Positions 1 to 8,142 are shown, counted from the first letter of the stretch. The stretch is 13,888 bases of DNA from Candidatus Woesearchaeota archaeon CG10_big_fil_rev_8_21_14_0_10_36_11 (GCA_002762845.1 PCYB01000008.1:1-13888); one strand, 5' to 3'. Translations and numbers: made by a program. The notes: generated by a model not told the origin, from the letters alone.

Positions 1-41
1 TCATTAAATGTTAATTCTTCCAGTGAGTCTCGTGTAGTCAT
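1..41 (-). CDS. 5' end of an unidentified gene running off the window
   Basis: An ATG with its A at 41 on the minus strand opens 13 codons (MTTRDSLEELTFN) that reach the window edge without a stop. The start is supported by a TATA-like box at 64-72, centred 27 nt upstream of the ATG, which matches the leaderless spacing of the better supported genes here. The gene is divergent from the Lon-type protease gene, with about 200 bp between the two starts. Too little protein is visible to assign a family. A chance ORF of this length is possible, so the call rests on the promoter spacing. Confidence 0.45.
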   Translation of the reverse strand, partial: MTTRDSLEELTFN

Positions 42-63
42 TAAATTATGAAATTCGGTCCAT

Positions 64-72
64 CTTATAATG
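64..72 (-). promoter_or_regulatory. TATA-like box for the gene starting at 41
   Basis: The minus strand reads CATTATAAG, centred 27 nt upstream of the ATG at 41. This fits an archaeal TATA box driving a leaderless transcript. Inferred from spacing only. Confidence 0.4.
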
Positions 73-214
73 TTTGTTATTCTCAAGTAAGTATCTTATT
101 CTCTATTAAACTAACAAGTATTGAAATCATAAGAGAACAATAAAACTAATTGTTGTTATATTTTTAAATGACTTTCTGTTCAATTACCCATTTTAGAATT
201 CAAACTACAACAAC

Positions 215-222
215 ATTTATAA
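215..222 (+). promoter_or_regulatory. TATA-like box for the Lon-type protease gene
   Basis: ATTTATAA is centred about 27 nt upstream of the ATG at 246, the spacing of a leaderless archaeal promoter. A second AT-rich box (TTATATTTTTAAAT, 156-169) lies further upstream and would give a leader of about 55 nt, so two start sites are possible. Confidence 0.5.
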
Positions 223-245
223 CTCTTTCAAATTTAAACATATAC

Positions 246-2000
246 ATGAAACGAAGTATAATAGTACTCTTTACAATAATTCTCCTCTCAACACTAACTT
301 TAGCACAACCGGAACTGTACAATATCAAACTTCTTGCAGTGCAGGAAGTCGGCGACCATTATGAAGGTAGTGACGCAGATTTGTACCTTGAGCTGAAAGA
401 AGGAACGGGTAGAGTTTTCTTAGACACATTTCCCGTAACGAAAATGGACACACAAATATCAACACGGTTTGCAAAGGAAATTGCATGTAAACATTTTCAT
501 CTTGACTGTGCACAGTACGATTTTATCTATACTATCAAAGCAAAGTCAAACATTATAGGGGGACCAAGTGCAGGAGCGGCAATTGCAGCGTTAACAACGA
601 TTGCAGTCCTTGACTTAGACTATAATGATGATGTCACAATTACAGGAACTATAAATTCGGGAGGCATTGTAGGACCTGTTGGTGGAGTAAAAGAAAAGTT
701 AGAAGCGGCATCAACTGCAGGACTTAGAAAAGTACTCGTCGCGTATGGTACCTCTCTCAGTGATAATGAAACTAACATTATTGAATATGGAAAAACAAAC
801 CTTAGTCTTGACGTTCAAGAAGTATCAGAACTTGACGAGGTGGTATTCTACCTTACAGGAATTAATCTTAATCATAAAGATGTTACCATTATAGAAAATA
901 GTGAGTATACAACTATCATGAAAGGTCTTAAAAATGTTTTATGTAGTAGGATAGACAGTCTTGAACAAGAATTGAAAGACGAGGATATAACTCTCCCAGA
1001 GAATGTTCTGCAGGACATCCAGACACGAAAAGAACGCGCAGATAATGCAACAGAAAAGAATGATCTGTATTCGGCAGCAAGTTATTGTTTTGGAACGAAT
1101 ATAGAGTTGAAAAAAGAATATTATACTCGGAAAGAAATAACACAGGGAGAAATGAACATGTTATTTACTGTCCTTGAAAAGAAAGTTAATGCGTTAGAAA
1201 CAAAAATCAATGAAGAACCTATTGAAACAATTACTGACTTGCAAACGTTTATGATTGTCAAGGAACGTATAAATGATGTTAGAGAACAAATTGCACTATT
1301 TGAAGAAAGAACAGGAACAGAATCATTCGAAGAAATGACATACATTTTAGCATACGCTGAAGAACGATTTTTTTCTGCTTTGTCATGGATGCAGTTTTTT
1401 ACAATGGACGGGAAAGAGTTTATGTTTGACAAAGAAAATGTTAAAAATTCATGCATACAAAAGATATCTGAAGCTGAACAACGTCATCAATACATTGATC
1501 TGTTTATTTCGCCGGCATTAACATTGAATATTAAAGAAAAAATTGATATGGCGTACCAAGCACAAAACGAGAGTAAGTTTGCACTTTGTTTAATTACTGC
1601 ATCGCAAGCAAAAGCGGATGCGAATGCTGTACTAAGTTCGTTAGGGTTACAGGAAGACACAATACTCCCATTTTTTGAAAGTAAACAACGAGCCGCGGAA
1701 CGGGTCATCTCAGACAATAGTGCAGAAGGTATATTTCCAATATTAGGCTATTCATATTACCAGTATGCACAATCATTGCAAGAACAGGAACCCTATACTG
1801 CTCTTTTGTATATGGAATATGCGTTAGAAATGGGCGAGTTAAGCATGTATTTCCCTGAGAAAGTATCATTTTTAGAGCTCACTATGCTCACCATCCCGCA
1901 AGAATGGCTTTTTGGCGGACTTGGATTTGTTCTAGGAGTATTAATAACAACACTCATCTTTATATACAAGTTTGAACGTAAAACCAAACACAAAAAGTAA
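246..2000 (+). CDS. Secreted, membrane-anchored Lon-type (S16) serine protease without an AAA+ domain
   Basis: The protein has 584 residues when read from ATG 246. That start puts a clean signal peptide (residues 1-20, ending TLTLA) at the N-terminus and fits the TATA spacing. An in-frame ATG at 168 would add 26 non-conserved residues. Residues about 25-215 resemble the Lon proteolytic domain. GGPSAGAA carries the likely nucleophile Ser108, and GPVGGVKEKLEAA carries the likely Lys149, a Ser/Lys dyad spaced much as in Lon. No Walker motifs or ATPase domain are present, so it probably acts without ATP. Residues about 225-550 are mostly helical and charged with coiled-coil character. A single membrane segment (WLFGGLGFVLGVLITTLIFI) precedes a short basic tail. 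The inferred topology puts the protease outside the membrane with the tail in the cytoplasm. It resembles the family listed as COG1750 (predicted archaeal serine proteases, from memory). The substrate is unknown. The next gene encodes a membrane regulator. Confidence 0.85.
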   Translation: MKRSIIVLFTIILLSTLTLAQPELYNIKLLAVQEVGDHYEGSDADLYLELKEGTGRVFLDTFPVTKMDTQISTRFAKEIACKHFHLDCAQYDFIYTIKAKSNIIGGPSAGAAIAALTTIAVLDLDYNDDVTITGTINSGGIVGPVGGVKEKLEAASTAGLRKVLVAYGTSLSDNETNIIEYGKTNLSLDVQEVSELDEVVFYLTGINLNHKDVTIIENSEYTTIMKGLKNVLCSRIDSLEQELKDEDITLPENVLQDIQTRKERADNATEKNDLYSAASYCFGTNIELKKEYYTRKEITQGEMNMLFTVLEKKVNALETKINEEPIETITDLQTFMIVKERINDVREQIALFEERTGTESFEEMTYILAYAEERFFSALSWMQFFTMDGKEFMFDKENVKNSCIQKISEAEQRHQYIDLFISPALTLNIKEKIDMAYQAQNESKFALCLITASQAKADANAVLSSLGLQEDTILPFFESKQRAAERVISDNSAEGIFPILGYSYYQYAQSLQEQEPYTALLYMEYALEMGELSMYFPEKVSFLELTMLTIPQEWLFGGLGFVLGVLITTLIFIYKFERKTKHKK

Positions 2001-2005
2001 GTATA

Positions 2006-2082
2006 AAACCCCTGCCAATCACCGAAATGACTGGCTGGGGAAAAAGAGGTGATAGATGTTTACTACTCGTGAAGAGGGGTTT
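2006..2082 (+). ncRNA. Structured, possibly switch-like RNA element between the protease and membrane-regulator genes
   Basis: The stretch contains mutually exclusive pairings. A compact hairpin at 2009-2040 pairs CCCC-GCCA-TCA with TGA-TGGC-GGGG across two single mismatches, closed by a CCGAAA loop. Alternatively AAACCCCT (2006-2013) pairs perfectly with AGGGGTTT (2075-2082), and ATCACC (2018-2023) pairs with GGTGAT (2048-2053). GGTGAT is also an SD-like site two bases before an ATG. The loop ACCGAAA (2021-2027) can also pair with TTTCGGT (2094-2100). These complementarities are seen directly. A function as a switch, a terminator for minus-strand transcription or a free-standing RNA is inference, and no known RNA family was recognised. 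Confidence 0.35.
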
Positions 2083-2124
2083 CTATTTAAATGTTTCGGT
2101 CATTTTAGTATTTTCAAGTGGTAA
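2056..2124 (+). CDS. Possible 22-aa small ORF preceded by an SD-like site
   Basis: ATG at 2056 opens MFTTREEGFLFKCFGHFSIF followed by Lys-Trp and a TAA stop. The preceding GAGGTGAT (2046-2053) matches the archaeal SD consensus, complementary to the usual 3' end of 16S rRNA, at close spacing. The SD can be sequestered by ATCACC at 2018-2023. The ORF is in a different frame from the regulator gene that starts 50 nt further on. It may be a leader peptide, a small protein or chance. The SD and the surrounding structure are the only support. Confidence 0.25.
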   Translation: MFTTREEGFLFKCFGHFSIFKW

Positions 2125-2139
2125 ACATAGTTATAGCGA

Positions 2140-2150
2140 TATTTATTTAT
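2140..2150 (+). promoter_or_regulatory. TATA-like box for the membrane regulator gene
   Basis: TATTTATTTAT is centred about 28 nt upstream of ATG 2174, the leaderless spacing used elsewhere in the window. It favours that start over TTG 2153, ATG 2162 and ATG 2165, which would lie within or just after the core promoter. Confidence 0.5.
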
Positions 2151-2173
2151 AGTTGTGGACCATGATGTACAAT

Positions 2174-2887
2174 ATGAACTGGAAGTTATGCATTATACTT
2201 TTTTGTATTATGGTCCCATATGTGAGTGCTGCTACATTACAAGGTTCAGTTTACAACTCACTGTTAATGCTCGAAAATGACGTTTTAATCGGGATTAACA
2301 ATCAAAAATATCTGTCAAAAGATGGCACATACTCGTTTGAATTACCCATTGGAGAGTATACTCTGACGGCACAGAAAGGATTTATTCAAACTGAAGAATA
2401 TATAGCAATAACAGATGAAACGACACGTATTTATGATCTTTTTTTATTACCCTCTTTCGTTGAGGAAGATGCACTCTGGCAGGATACCGAGGAACAGTTC
2501 TTATTCTTTACAGAAGAAGTACCAGAAGAAGGATATCCTTTATGGAGATATATCATTACGGGATGTATTATCATATTCTTGCTTTGGAGATTTGGCAGAA
2601 AAAGGGTAAAGTATGGACCTTTACGAAAGTTTAGAAAAAACTTTGCACTTGAGAAAGCAAAAACGACAGAAGAACATAAAGAGGATATTGCGAGAGAACC
2701 ACAATATATTGACGACGTAATACAAATTATACAAAAGCACGGCGGAAGGATAACACAGAAAGAGTTACGAAGAGAAATGTTACATTTATCGGAAGCAAAA
2801 ATAAGTTTAATCGTAACAGAATTGGAACACAATGGAAAAGTTGAGAAAGTGAAGAAAGGCAGAGGAAATGTTATTTTGTTAAAATGA
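2174..2887 (+). CDS. Membrane-bound winged-helix transcriptional regulator with an extracellular beta-sandwich domain
   Basis: The 237-residue protein from ATG 2174 has four parts. Residues 1-19 are a signal sequence or first membrane segment. Residues about 20-92 resemble a carboxypeptidase-regulatory-like or PEGA-type domain (KDGTYSFELPIGEYTLTAQ). Residues 124-140 form a membrane segment (WRYIITGCIIIFLLWRF) followed by a basic patch. Residues about 176-237 are a winged helix of the kind found at the C-terminus of archaeal membrane regulators, with an HGGRITQKELRREM first helix pair, an SEAKISLIVTELEHNGKVEKV recognition helix and wing, and a GRGNVILLK end. It looks like the COG2512 type (predicted membrane-associated regulators, from memory). 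The presumed topology is sensor outside and DNA-binding domain in the cytoplasm. Its position behind an extracellular protease gene suggests, without proof, that proteolysis may control it. Upstream in-frame starts at 2153 (TTG), 2162 and 2165 are possible. Confidence 0.8.
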   Translation: MNWKLCIILFCIMVPYVSAATLQGSVYNSLLMLENDVLIGINNQKYLSKDGTYSFELPIGEYTLTAQKGFIQTEEYIAITDETTRIYDLFLLPSFVEEDALWQDTEEQFLFFTEEVPEEGYPLWRYIITGCIIIFLLWRFGRKRVKYGPLRKFRKNFALEKAKTTEEHKEDIAREPQYIDDVIQIIQKHGGRITQKELRREMLHLSEAKISLIVTELEHNGKVEKVKKGRGNVILLK

Positions 2888-2903
2888 GTTCCCTATAACA
2901 ATA

Positions 2904-2912
2904 TTTTTAAAT
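2904..2912 (+). promoter_or_regulatory. TATA-like box for ileS
   Basis: TTTTAAATA is centred 27 nt upstream of the ATG at 2935, with no SD between. Leaderless promoter inferred from spacing. Confidence 0.5.
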
Positions 2913-2934
2913 ACCTCGATAATTCATTCTATTA

Positions 2935-5900
2935 ATGAAATTTGAACAGTACATCCATGCGGAACTTGAACCAAAAATTCTAGAATATTGGAACGACCAT
3001 AAAACTGTTGAAAAACTGAAAAAAAAGAACAAGTCTGGGAAACCGTTTACATTCTTACAAGGGCCGCCATACACGTCAGGTAAAGTACATTTGGGAACTG
3101 CATGGAACACGTCATTAAAAGATATGGCTCTCCGATACAAACGAAGTCGAGGCTTTGACGTTTGGGACAGAAACGGGTACGATGTTCACGGCTTGCCAAC
3201 GGCACACAAAGTAATGGCAAAACACAAACTTAAAACGAAAGACGACATTGAAAAGTTTGGTCTTGGAAAGTTTATCAAAGAATGTATTGATTTCTGTATG
3301 ACAATGGGCGACCAGATGACCAACGATTTCAAAAGGATGGGAGTCACCCTGGATTATACTGATTCGTACATGGCACTCACGAATGAGTATATGGAAGGCG
3401 AATGGTGGATGGTGCAACAAGCCTGGAAAAAAGAACGGTTATACCTTGGAGAAAAAGTTATGACGTGGTGCGGTGATTGTGAAACTGCAGTTGCGAAACA
3501 TGAGTGTGAATATAAAGAATTGAGTGAAGATTCAATCTTTTTAAAATTTAAAGTTAAAGGAACAAAAAATGAATATTTAATTATTTGGACAACGACACCG
3601 TGGACAATTCCGTTCAACCTCGCAATCATGGTAAATCCTGAATTAGACTATGTTCGAGCACAGGTGGAAGATGATGTGTGGATTGTCGGGAAAGGATTAG
3701 TAGGACCATTGGTACAGTCTGTTGCTGGTAAGAAATTAAAAGTCCTTGAAGAGTTTAAAGGCAAAACGCTTGAAGGGATAGAATATGTACATCCGTGGGA
3801 ACATGACATTCCTGCACATACAGAATTAAAGAAAGAACATCCAAACGTTCACACAGTAATTTTATCTGAACAATACGTTGACTTTTCTGCAGGATCAGGA
3901 TTAGTACACTGTGCACCAGGATGCGGACCAGAAGATCAGGAAGTAGGAAAACAATATGATATTCCACCGTTTAATACACTTAATGAAAAGGGAGAATTCT
4001 CAAAAGAAACTGGGAAGTTTGCAGGATTGGTTGCAAAAAAGGACGACACAAAGTTTATCAAAGAACTTGAAAAGTCTGGCGCACTTATCGCAACAACAAA
4101 AGTTGAACATGAATATCCAACATGTTGGCGATGTCACAACCCAGTTATTTTCAAAACAACAAAACAATGGTTTTTCAAAATTGAAGATCTTAAAGATGCT
4201 ATGATACAAGAGAATGCGAAAGTTCAGTGGACACCAAAAACAAACGCATTTGATTCATGGACATCAAACTTAAAAGATAATTCAATTACACGACAACGAT
4301 ATTGGGGAACGCCAGTTCCAATTTGGAAATGTACTACATGTGAAAATATTGACGTTATTGGTTCTATCAAAGAACTTAAAGAAAAAGCAGGTAAAGTTCC
4401 AGACAATTTACACAGGCCATGGATTGATTCTGTTACATGGCAATGTTCATGTAAAGGAACAATGAAACGTATTCTTGATATTCTTGATGTTTGGATTGAT
4501 GCAGGCACGGCAGCATGGAATTGTTTTTATTATCCACAGCGTGAAGATTATCTTCAAAAATACTTCCCCGCAGATTTAATCCTGGAAGCCACCGAACAAG
4601 TACGGTTATGGTTCAGCATGGCATCAATCTGTTCACAATTAGGATTTGGAAAAAATTGTTACAAAAATGTGTACATGCATGGTATGCTTCGTGACATCGA
4701 CGGTGAAAAGATGAGTAAATCTATTGGTAACATCATTGCTCCTGACGAAATGATTGAAAAACATGGTGCAGACGTGTTACGATATTATTTGTGCCAAACA
4801 AATGCTGGCCAGGATATACGATTCAGTTGGGACGAGGCAACATTACGAAGCAGGTACTTACAAATCTTGTGGAACGTCCATAAATTTTTAATTTCTATGG
4901 CACAAGAAAATGATATTAATCCGTTCAAACTTAAACCGAGAAAGATGTGTGTTGAAGAAGAGTACATCACATCAAAACTACATTCGACGATAAAGCAAGT
5001 TACAGCATTGTTTGATGCGTACCATCTTGACGAAACAATTCCTCTGTTAGAAGAACTCTTTTTAGAACTGAGCAGAACGTACATTCAACTTATTCGAGAC
5101 AAAGCCGCATTGGGAACTGACAACGAAAAAAAGAGTGTACTGTATACGATTTCACATGTGTTGTTTGAATTCCTTAAAATGTTTAACATCATCTCGCCGT
5201 TTATTACCGAAGCAATATATCTTAACTTTAAAGACGAGTTTACATTAAAAGAAGAAAGTATAAGCCATTATGACTGGCCAACATACGACACAAAATATAT
5301 TGACAAAAAACTTGAACAGAATATTGACATTGTAAAACAAATTATTCAAGCTGCGCTTAACGCACGGGAAAAAGCAAAGTTAGGATTGCGATGGCCAGTA
5401 CAAGAAATTGTTGTTGCAAGTACAGATAAGAACGTTATACAAGCAGGTACAACGTTGAAAGATATAATTATACAACAAACAAACACAAAATCTGTTCGTA
5501 TCCTTAACACCCTTCCAGGTGTTAAAGTTACAATACGGCCAGACTCTTCAAAGATAGGGCCCGTCTATGGTTCATTATCAAAAGAAATTATTGCAAGGGT
5601 ACATACTGAAAAACCAGCAAAAATACTTCACAGTATTGAAAACGATGGGACGTACACATTTATGCTTGGAAAGGAAAAAATTGAAATTACAAAAGAAATG
5701 CTTGTTTTTGAACATGACGTTCCTCCGGGATATACAGAAGCCGTGATAAAGAACGGGTTTGTATATGTTAATTCCACACGAAATGATGAACTTGAAGCAG
5801 AAGGATTCTCTCGGGAAGTTATGCGGCATATTCAATCATCGCGAAAGAAAGCCGGGTTTCAAAAAACTGATGATATTGTTCTCCACATAAAATGTCGTGG

Positions 5901-6063
5901 TGCAATGAACGAAATGCTTGCTGTATGGAAAAAGTCTATTGCGGAAAAGGTTGGTGCAGCAACAATTGAAATTAGTGAAACTGACCCTTCAGGCAAATAT
6001 CCGTTTTCTGGAGATTTTAAGGTAAAAGATGAAACGTTTTCGTTATGGTTTAAGAAAAAATAA
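2935..6063 (+). CDS. ileS: Isoleucyl-tRNA synthetase, archaeal/eukaryotic type
   Basis: This class I synthetase charges tRNA-Ile with isoleucine in the cytoplasm. At 1042 residues it has the usual length of the archaeal enzyme. The ATP-binding signature appears as PPYTSGKVHLGT (HLGT at 52-55 in place of HIGH), and the second signature is KMSKS at 592-596 (GEKMSKSIGN). The editing (CP1) domain lies between them, with the Trp-rich run IIWTTTPWTIPFNLA. Cysteine pairs at CWRC (397-400), CTTC (466-469) and CSC (504-506) suggest metal-binding knuckles. The anticodon-binding region follows KMSKS, and the C-terminal portion (VFEHDVPPGYTEAVIKNGFV, then REVMRHIQSSRKKAGF) is typical of IleRS. The start at 2935 is fixed by the TATA spacing and the conserved start of the catalytic domain. 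No truncation or frameshift is visible. Confidence 0.97.
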   Translation: MKFEQYIHAELEPKILEYWNDHKTVEKLKKKNKSGKPFTFLQGPPYTSGKVHLGTAWNTSLKDMALRYKRSRGFDVWDRNGYDVHGLPTAHKVMAKHKLKTKDDIEKFGLGKFIKECIDFCMTMGDQMTNDFKRMGVTLDYTDSYMALTNEYMEGEWWMVQQAWKKERLYLGEKVMTWCGDCETAVAKHECEYKELSEDSIFLKFKVKGTKNEYLIIWTTTPWTIPFNLAIMVNPELDYVRAQVEDDVWIVGKGLVGPLVQSVAGKKLKVLEEFKGKTLEGIEYVHPWEHDIPAHTELKKEHPNVHTVILSEQYVDFSAGSGLVHCAPGCGPEDQEVGKQYDIPPFNTLNEKGEFSKETGKFAGLVAKKDDTKFIKELEKSGALIATTKVEHEYPTCWRCHNPVIFKTTKQWFFKIEDLKDAMIQENAKVQWTPKTNAFDSWTSNLKDNSITRQRYWGTPVPIWKCTTCENIDVIGSIKELKEKAGKVPDNLHRPWIDSVTWQCSCKGTMKRILDILDVWIDAGTAAWNCFYYPQREDYLQKYFPADLILEATEQVRLWFSMASICSQLGFGKNCYKNVYMHGMLRDIDGEKMSKSIGNIIAPDEMIEKHGADVLRYYLCQTNAGQDIRFSWDEATLRSRYLQILWNVHKFLISMAQENDINPFKLKPRKMCVEEEYITSKLHSTIKQVTALFDAYHLDETIPLLEELFLELSRTYIQLIRDKAALGTDNEKKSVLYTISHVLFEFLKMFNIISPFITEAIYLNFKDEFTLKEESISHYDWPTYDTKYIDKKLEQNIDIVKQIIQAALNAREKAKLGLRWPVQEIVVASTDKNVIQAGTTLKDIIIQQTNTKSVRILNTLPGVKVTIRPDSSKIGPVYGSLSKEIIARVHTEKPAKILHSIENDGTYTFMLGKEKIEITKEMLVFEHDVPPGYTEAVIKNGFVYVNSTRNDELEAEGFSREVMRHIQSSRKKAGFQKTDDIVLHIKCRGAMNEMLAVWKKSIAEKVGAATIEISETDPSGKYPFSGDFKVKDETFSLWFKKK

Positions 6064-6079
6064 GCTCGCCGTCGTAATA

Positions 6080-6087
6080 TTTATATA
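6080..6087 (+). promoter_or_regulatory. TATA-like box for the 6112 gene
   Basis: TTTATATA is centred about 28 nt upstream of ATG 6112, within the longer AATATTTATATAAC. No SD is present. Confidence 0.5.
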
Positions 6088-6111
6088 ACTGGAAGTAATC
6101 ATATCATATAC

Positions 6112-6639
6112 ATGGGAGAAGATAAACTAAATCTTGTTACGTTACGATATACTGGACTTTTCGATTTTGACGGTTTGTACGCTGCAATTATCGACTGGGC
6201 AAAGAATTATGGGTATATGTGGCACGAAAAGGATTACAAACATAAAGTTCCCTCGCCGAGCGGAGCAGAACAGGAATGGATGTGGGAAATGACGAAGAAT
6301 GTTACGGATTATATAAGTTACAAAATTATTTTTACTGTCCATTCATGGGACATAACTGAAATTCAAATTGATGTTGAAGGGAAGAAAAAGGATTTAACAA
6401 ATGCACGACTGTACATTAAAATTCAGCCAAGTCTTATTTATGACTGGCAGAAAAGATTCAAAGGCCGGTTTGCGTCAAAGTTAGGAATATGGTACCAGAA
6501 ACTGTGGAGAAAAGACTTTGAAAGTATTTACGGGGATCAGTTATATTACAGGGTGTGGAACTTACATGCAATCATGAAAAAGTATTTTGACTTGCAAACC
6601 AAGAAATACGCGTTCAAAGGATATTTGGGTGAGCATTAA
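6112..6639 (+). CDS. Unrecognised Trp/Tyr-rich 175-residue protein
   Basis: I do not recognise the family. The gene has a clear leaderless promoter. It lies 48 nt after ileS and converges on proS with 33 nt between the two stops. The product has no signal peptide, membrane segment or cysteine motif, so it is probably cytoplasmic. It is unusually aromatic, with 9 Trp and 16 Tyr in 175 residues. The pattern suggests alternating beta strands and helices: an N-terminal strand and helix (LVTLRYTGLFDFDGLYAAII), two or three strands around residues 60-105, and a basic helical C-terminal half (DWQKRFKGRFASKLGIWYQK). It has the look of a conserved archaeal hypothetical. Whether it is co-transcribed with ileS cannot be told from sequence alone. 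Confidence 0.75.
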   Translation: MGEDKLNLVTLRYTGLFDFDGLYAAIIDWAKNYGYMWHEKDYKHKVPSPSGAEQEWMWEMTKNVTDYISYKIIFTVHSWDITEIQIDVEGKKKDLTNARLYIKIQPSLIYDWQKRFKGRFASKLGIWYQKLWRKDFESIYGDQLYYRVWNLHAIMKKYFDLQTKKYAFKGYLGEH

Positions 6640-6644
6640 GAAAC

Positions 6645-6672
6645 GAAAGATTGAAAGTAAAAAGAAAAGAGT
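6645..6672 (-). terminator. U-rich terminator after proS
   Basis: Directly after the proS stop the minus strand reads a pyrimidine-rich run (CTCTTTTCTTTTTACTTTC). This resembles the hairpin-free poly-U signals typical of archaea. Called from composition and position only. Confidence 0.35.
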
Positions 6673-8121
6673 CTAATAACTTTTTCCAAAATAGAACCAT
6701 ACAGTCGCCTTTGCATCACATGCAAAACATTTTTTCCCTGTAACGGGTGGTTGTATAAACGGCGAGTTTAACGATTTGGCACCAGTTTTCTCTTTGAATT
6801 GTTCTTCACATTCTTGTGTACCACACCACGGTGCAAAAAGTATTTTTTTATTTTTTAATTGTTTTTCTGCATCTTTTATGGTTTTGACGTTAACAATACT
6901 TTCTTTCAACACTTTTTCTGCATTCTTTAACATACTTTCCTGCATTTTTTGCAGTAATGTTGTAACCTCTTTTTCAATAGTGGTAGTTGGAACTGCTTTC
7001 TTCTCGCCAGTATCCCGACGCACAACAATTACTTGTTTCTTCTCAACATCTTGAGGACCAACTTCTATCCGTAACGGTATTCCTTTCACCTCCCATTCAT
7101 TAAATTTCCAGCCAGGAGAATATCCTTCACGATCATCAATATGAATAGAGAATCCATTCTTTTCAAACTTTTTCTTTACAGACTCTACCTCTTTCAACAC
7201 TTGTGCTTTACTATCATCAAAGAAAATAGGAATGATAACAATCTGTGTTAATGCAAGCGAGGGAGGTAACACCAAACCCTTATCATCACCATGCATTCCA
7301 ATTAAAACACCAATCATTCTTGTTGTAATAGCAAACGTGTTCTGCCACACATATTCTTTTGCACCATTTTTATCCGTAAATGTAATATCAAACACCTTTG
7401 CGAAATTCTGGCCGTCATGATGAAAGTCTGGCCCCTGAATAGCTTTACCGTTTGGCATAACAAATTCTAAAGAGTCAGTATAAAGTGCACCAGCAAACTT
7501 TTCCTTTTCAGATTTTCTTCCAATTAATGATGGAAGAGCTAACAACTCTCTGCACACAGTATCATAAATGCCCAGTATTTCTTTCTGTTCGGCTTCTGCC
7601 TCTTTTTTCGTTGCAAAACAAGTATGTCCTTCGTTCCATAAGAATTCTCTGCTTCGTAAGAATGGTGTAGGATGTTTAAATTCCCAGCGAACAACATTAT
7701 TCCATTGATTTAATCGTAATGGAAGATCATTATAGGATCTAATCCATTTAGAGTACGAATCGTACATGATAGTTTCAGATGTTGGCCGGACAGCCAGGCG
7801 TTCACTCAGTTTTGAACCACCTGCATGTGTCACCCATGCAACTTCTGGCGAAAAACCTTTAACGTGTGTCTTTTCTTTCTGAAGGAAACTTTCTGGAATG
7901 AATAATGGAAAATATGCGTTTTGTATTCCAACAGCTTTGAATTTTGCATCCGTAACGTCTCTGATTTTTTCCCAAATAGCATACGATCCTGGCTTATACA
8001 CGATACATCCCGATACTGCAGAATAATCTGCTAAATCTGCTTTTTGAATAACTTGTGTGTACCACTCAGAGAAATCGTCCGCTTTTTTTACAGTGATTCC
8101 TTTAATATCTTTCTTGGCCAT
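6673..8121 (-). CDS. proS: Prolyl-tRNA synthetase, archaeal/eukaryotic type
   Basis: This class II synthetase charges tRNA-Pro. The 482-residue protein starts MAKKDIKGIT at 8121, with a TATA box centred about 25 nt upstream. The reading frame stays open for 99 codons further, but that extension overlaps the divergent gene and is not conserved-looking. Visible motifs are RPTSET (112-117), part of the proline/ATP pocket; motif 2 as RWEFKHPTPFLRSREF with EGHT (145-167); the HGDDKGLVLPP motif 3 region near 280-287; and the anticodon-binding domain with RIEVGPQDVEKKQVIVVRRD. The C-terminal module has two Cys pairs (CGTQEC and CFAC) and ends WFYFGKSY, the Tyr-terminated tail of the archaeal/eukaryotic type. 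Residue 288 in motif 3 is Ser where I remember a basic residue in several homologues. The length is typical and no break is visible. Confidence 0.96.
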   Translation of the reverse strand: MAKKDIKGITVKKADDFSEWYTQVIQKADLADYSAVSGCIVYKPGSYAIWEKIRDVTDAKFKAVGIQNAYFPLFIPESFLQKEKTHVKGFSPEVAWVTHAGGSKLSERLAVRPTSETIMYDSYSKWIRSYNDLPLRLNQWNNVVRWEFKHPTPFLRSREFLWNEGHTCFATKKEAEAEQKEILGIYDTVCRELLALPSLIGRKSEKEKFAGALYTDSLEFVMPNGKAIQGPDFHHDGQNFAKVFDITFTDKNGAKEYVWQNTFAITTRMIGVLIGMHGDDKGLVLPPSLALTQIVIIPIFFDDSKAQVLKEVESVKKKFEKNGFSIHIDDREGYSPGWKFNEWEVKGIPLRIEVGPQDVEKKQVIVVRRDTGEKKAVPTTTIEKEVTTLLQKMQESMLKNAEKVLKESIVNVKTIKDAEKQLKNKKILFAPWCGTQECEEQFKEKTGAKSLNSPFIQPPVTGKKCFACDAKATVWFYFGKSY

Positions 8122-8142
8122 GAATGTTGGAAGAATGAATGA

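Noticed and set aside
168..245. Upstream ATG of the Lon-type protease gene
   Set aside because: It would bury the signal peptide behind 26 residues, and the ATG lies inside an AT-rich promoter-like box. ATG 246 gives a clean signal peptide and correct TATA spacing.
2431..2832. 133-codon minus-strand frame inside the membrane regulator gene
   Set aside because: It is a shadow of a gene with recognisable domains, is Cys/Ser/Ile-rich, and has no promoter.
6776..7670. Plus-strand open frames inside proS (6776-7054, 7232-7420, 7485-7670)
   Set aside because: They are antisense to a well-supported synthetase gene, Ser/Phe/Cys-rich as expected for shadow frames, with no promoter or SD.
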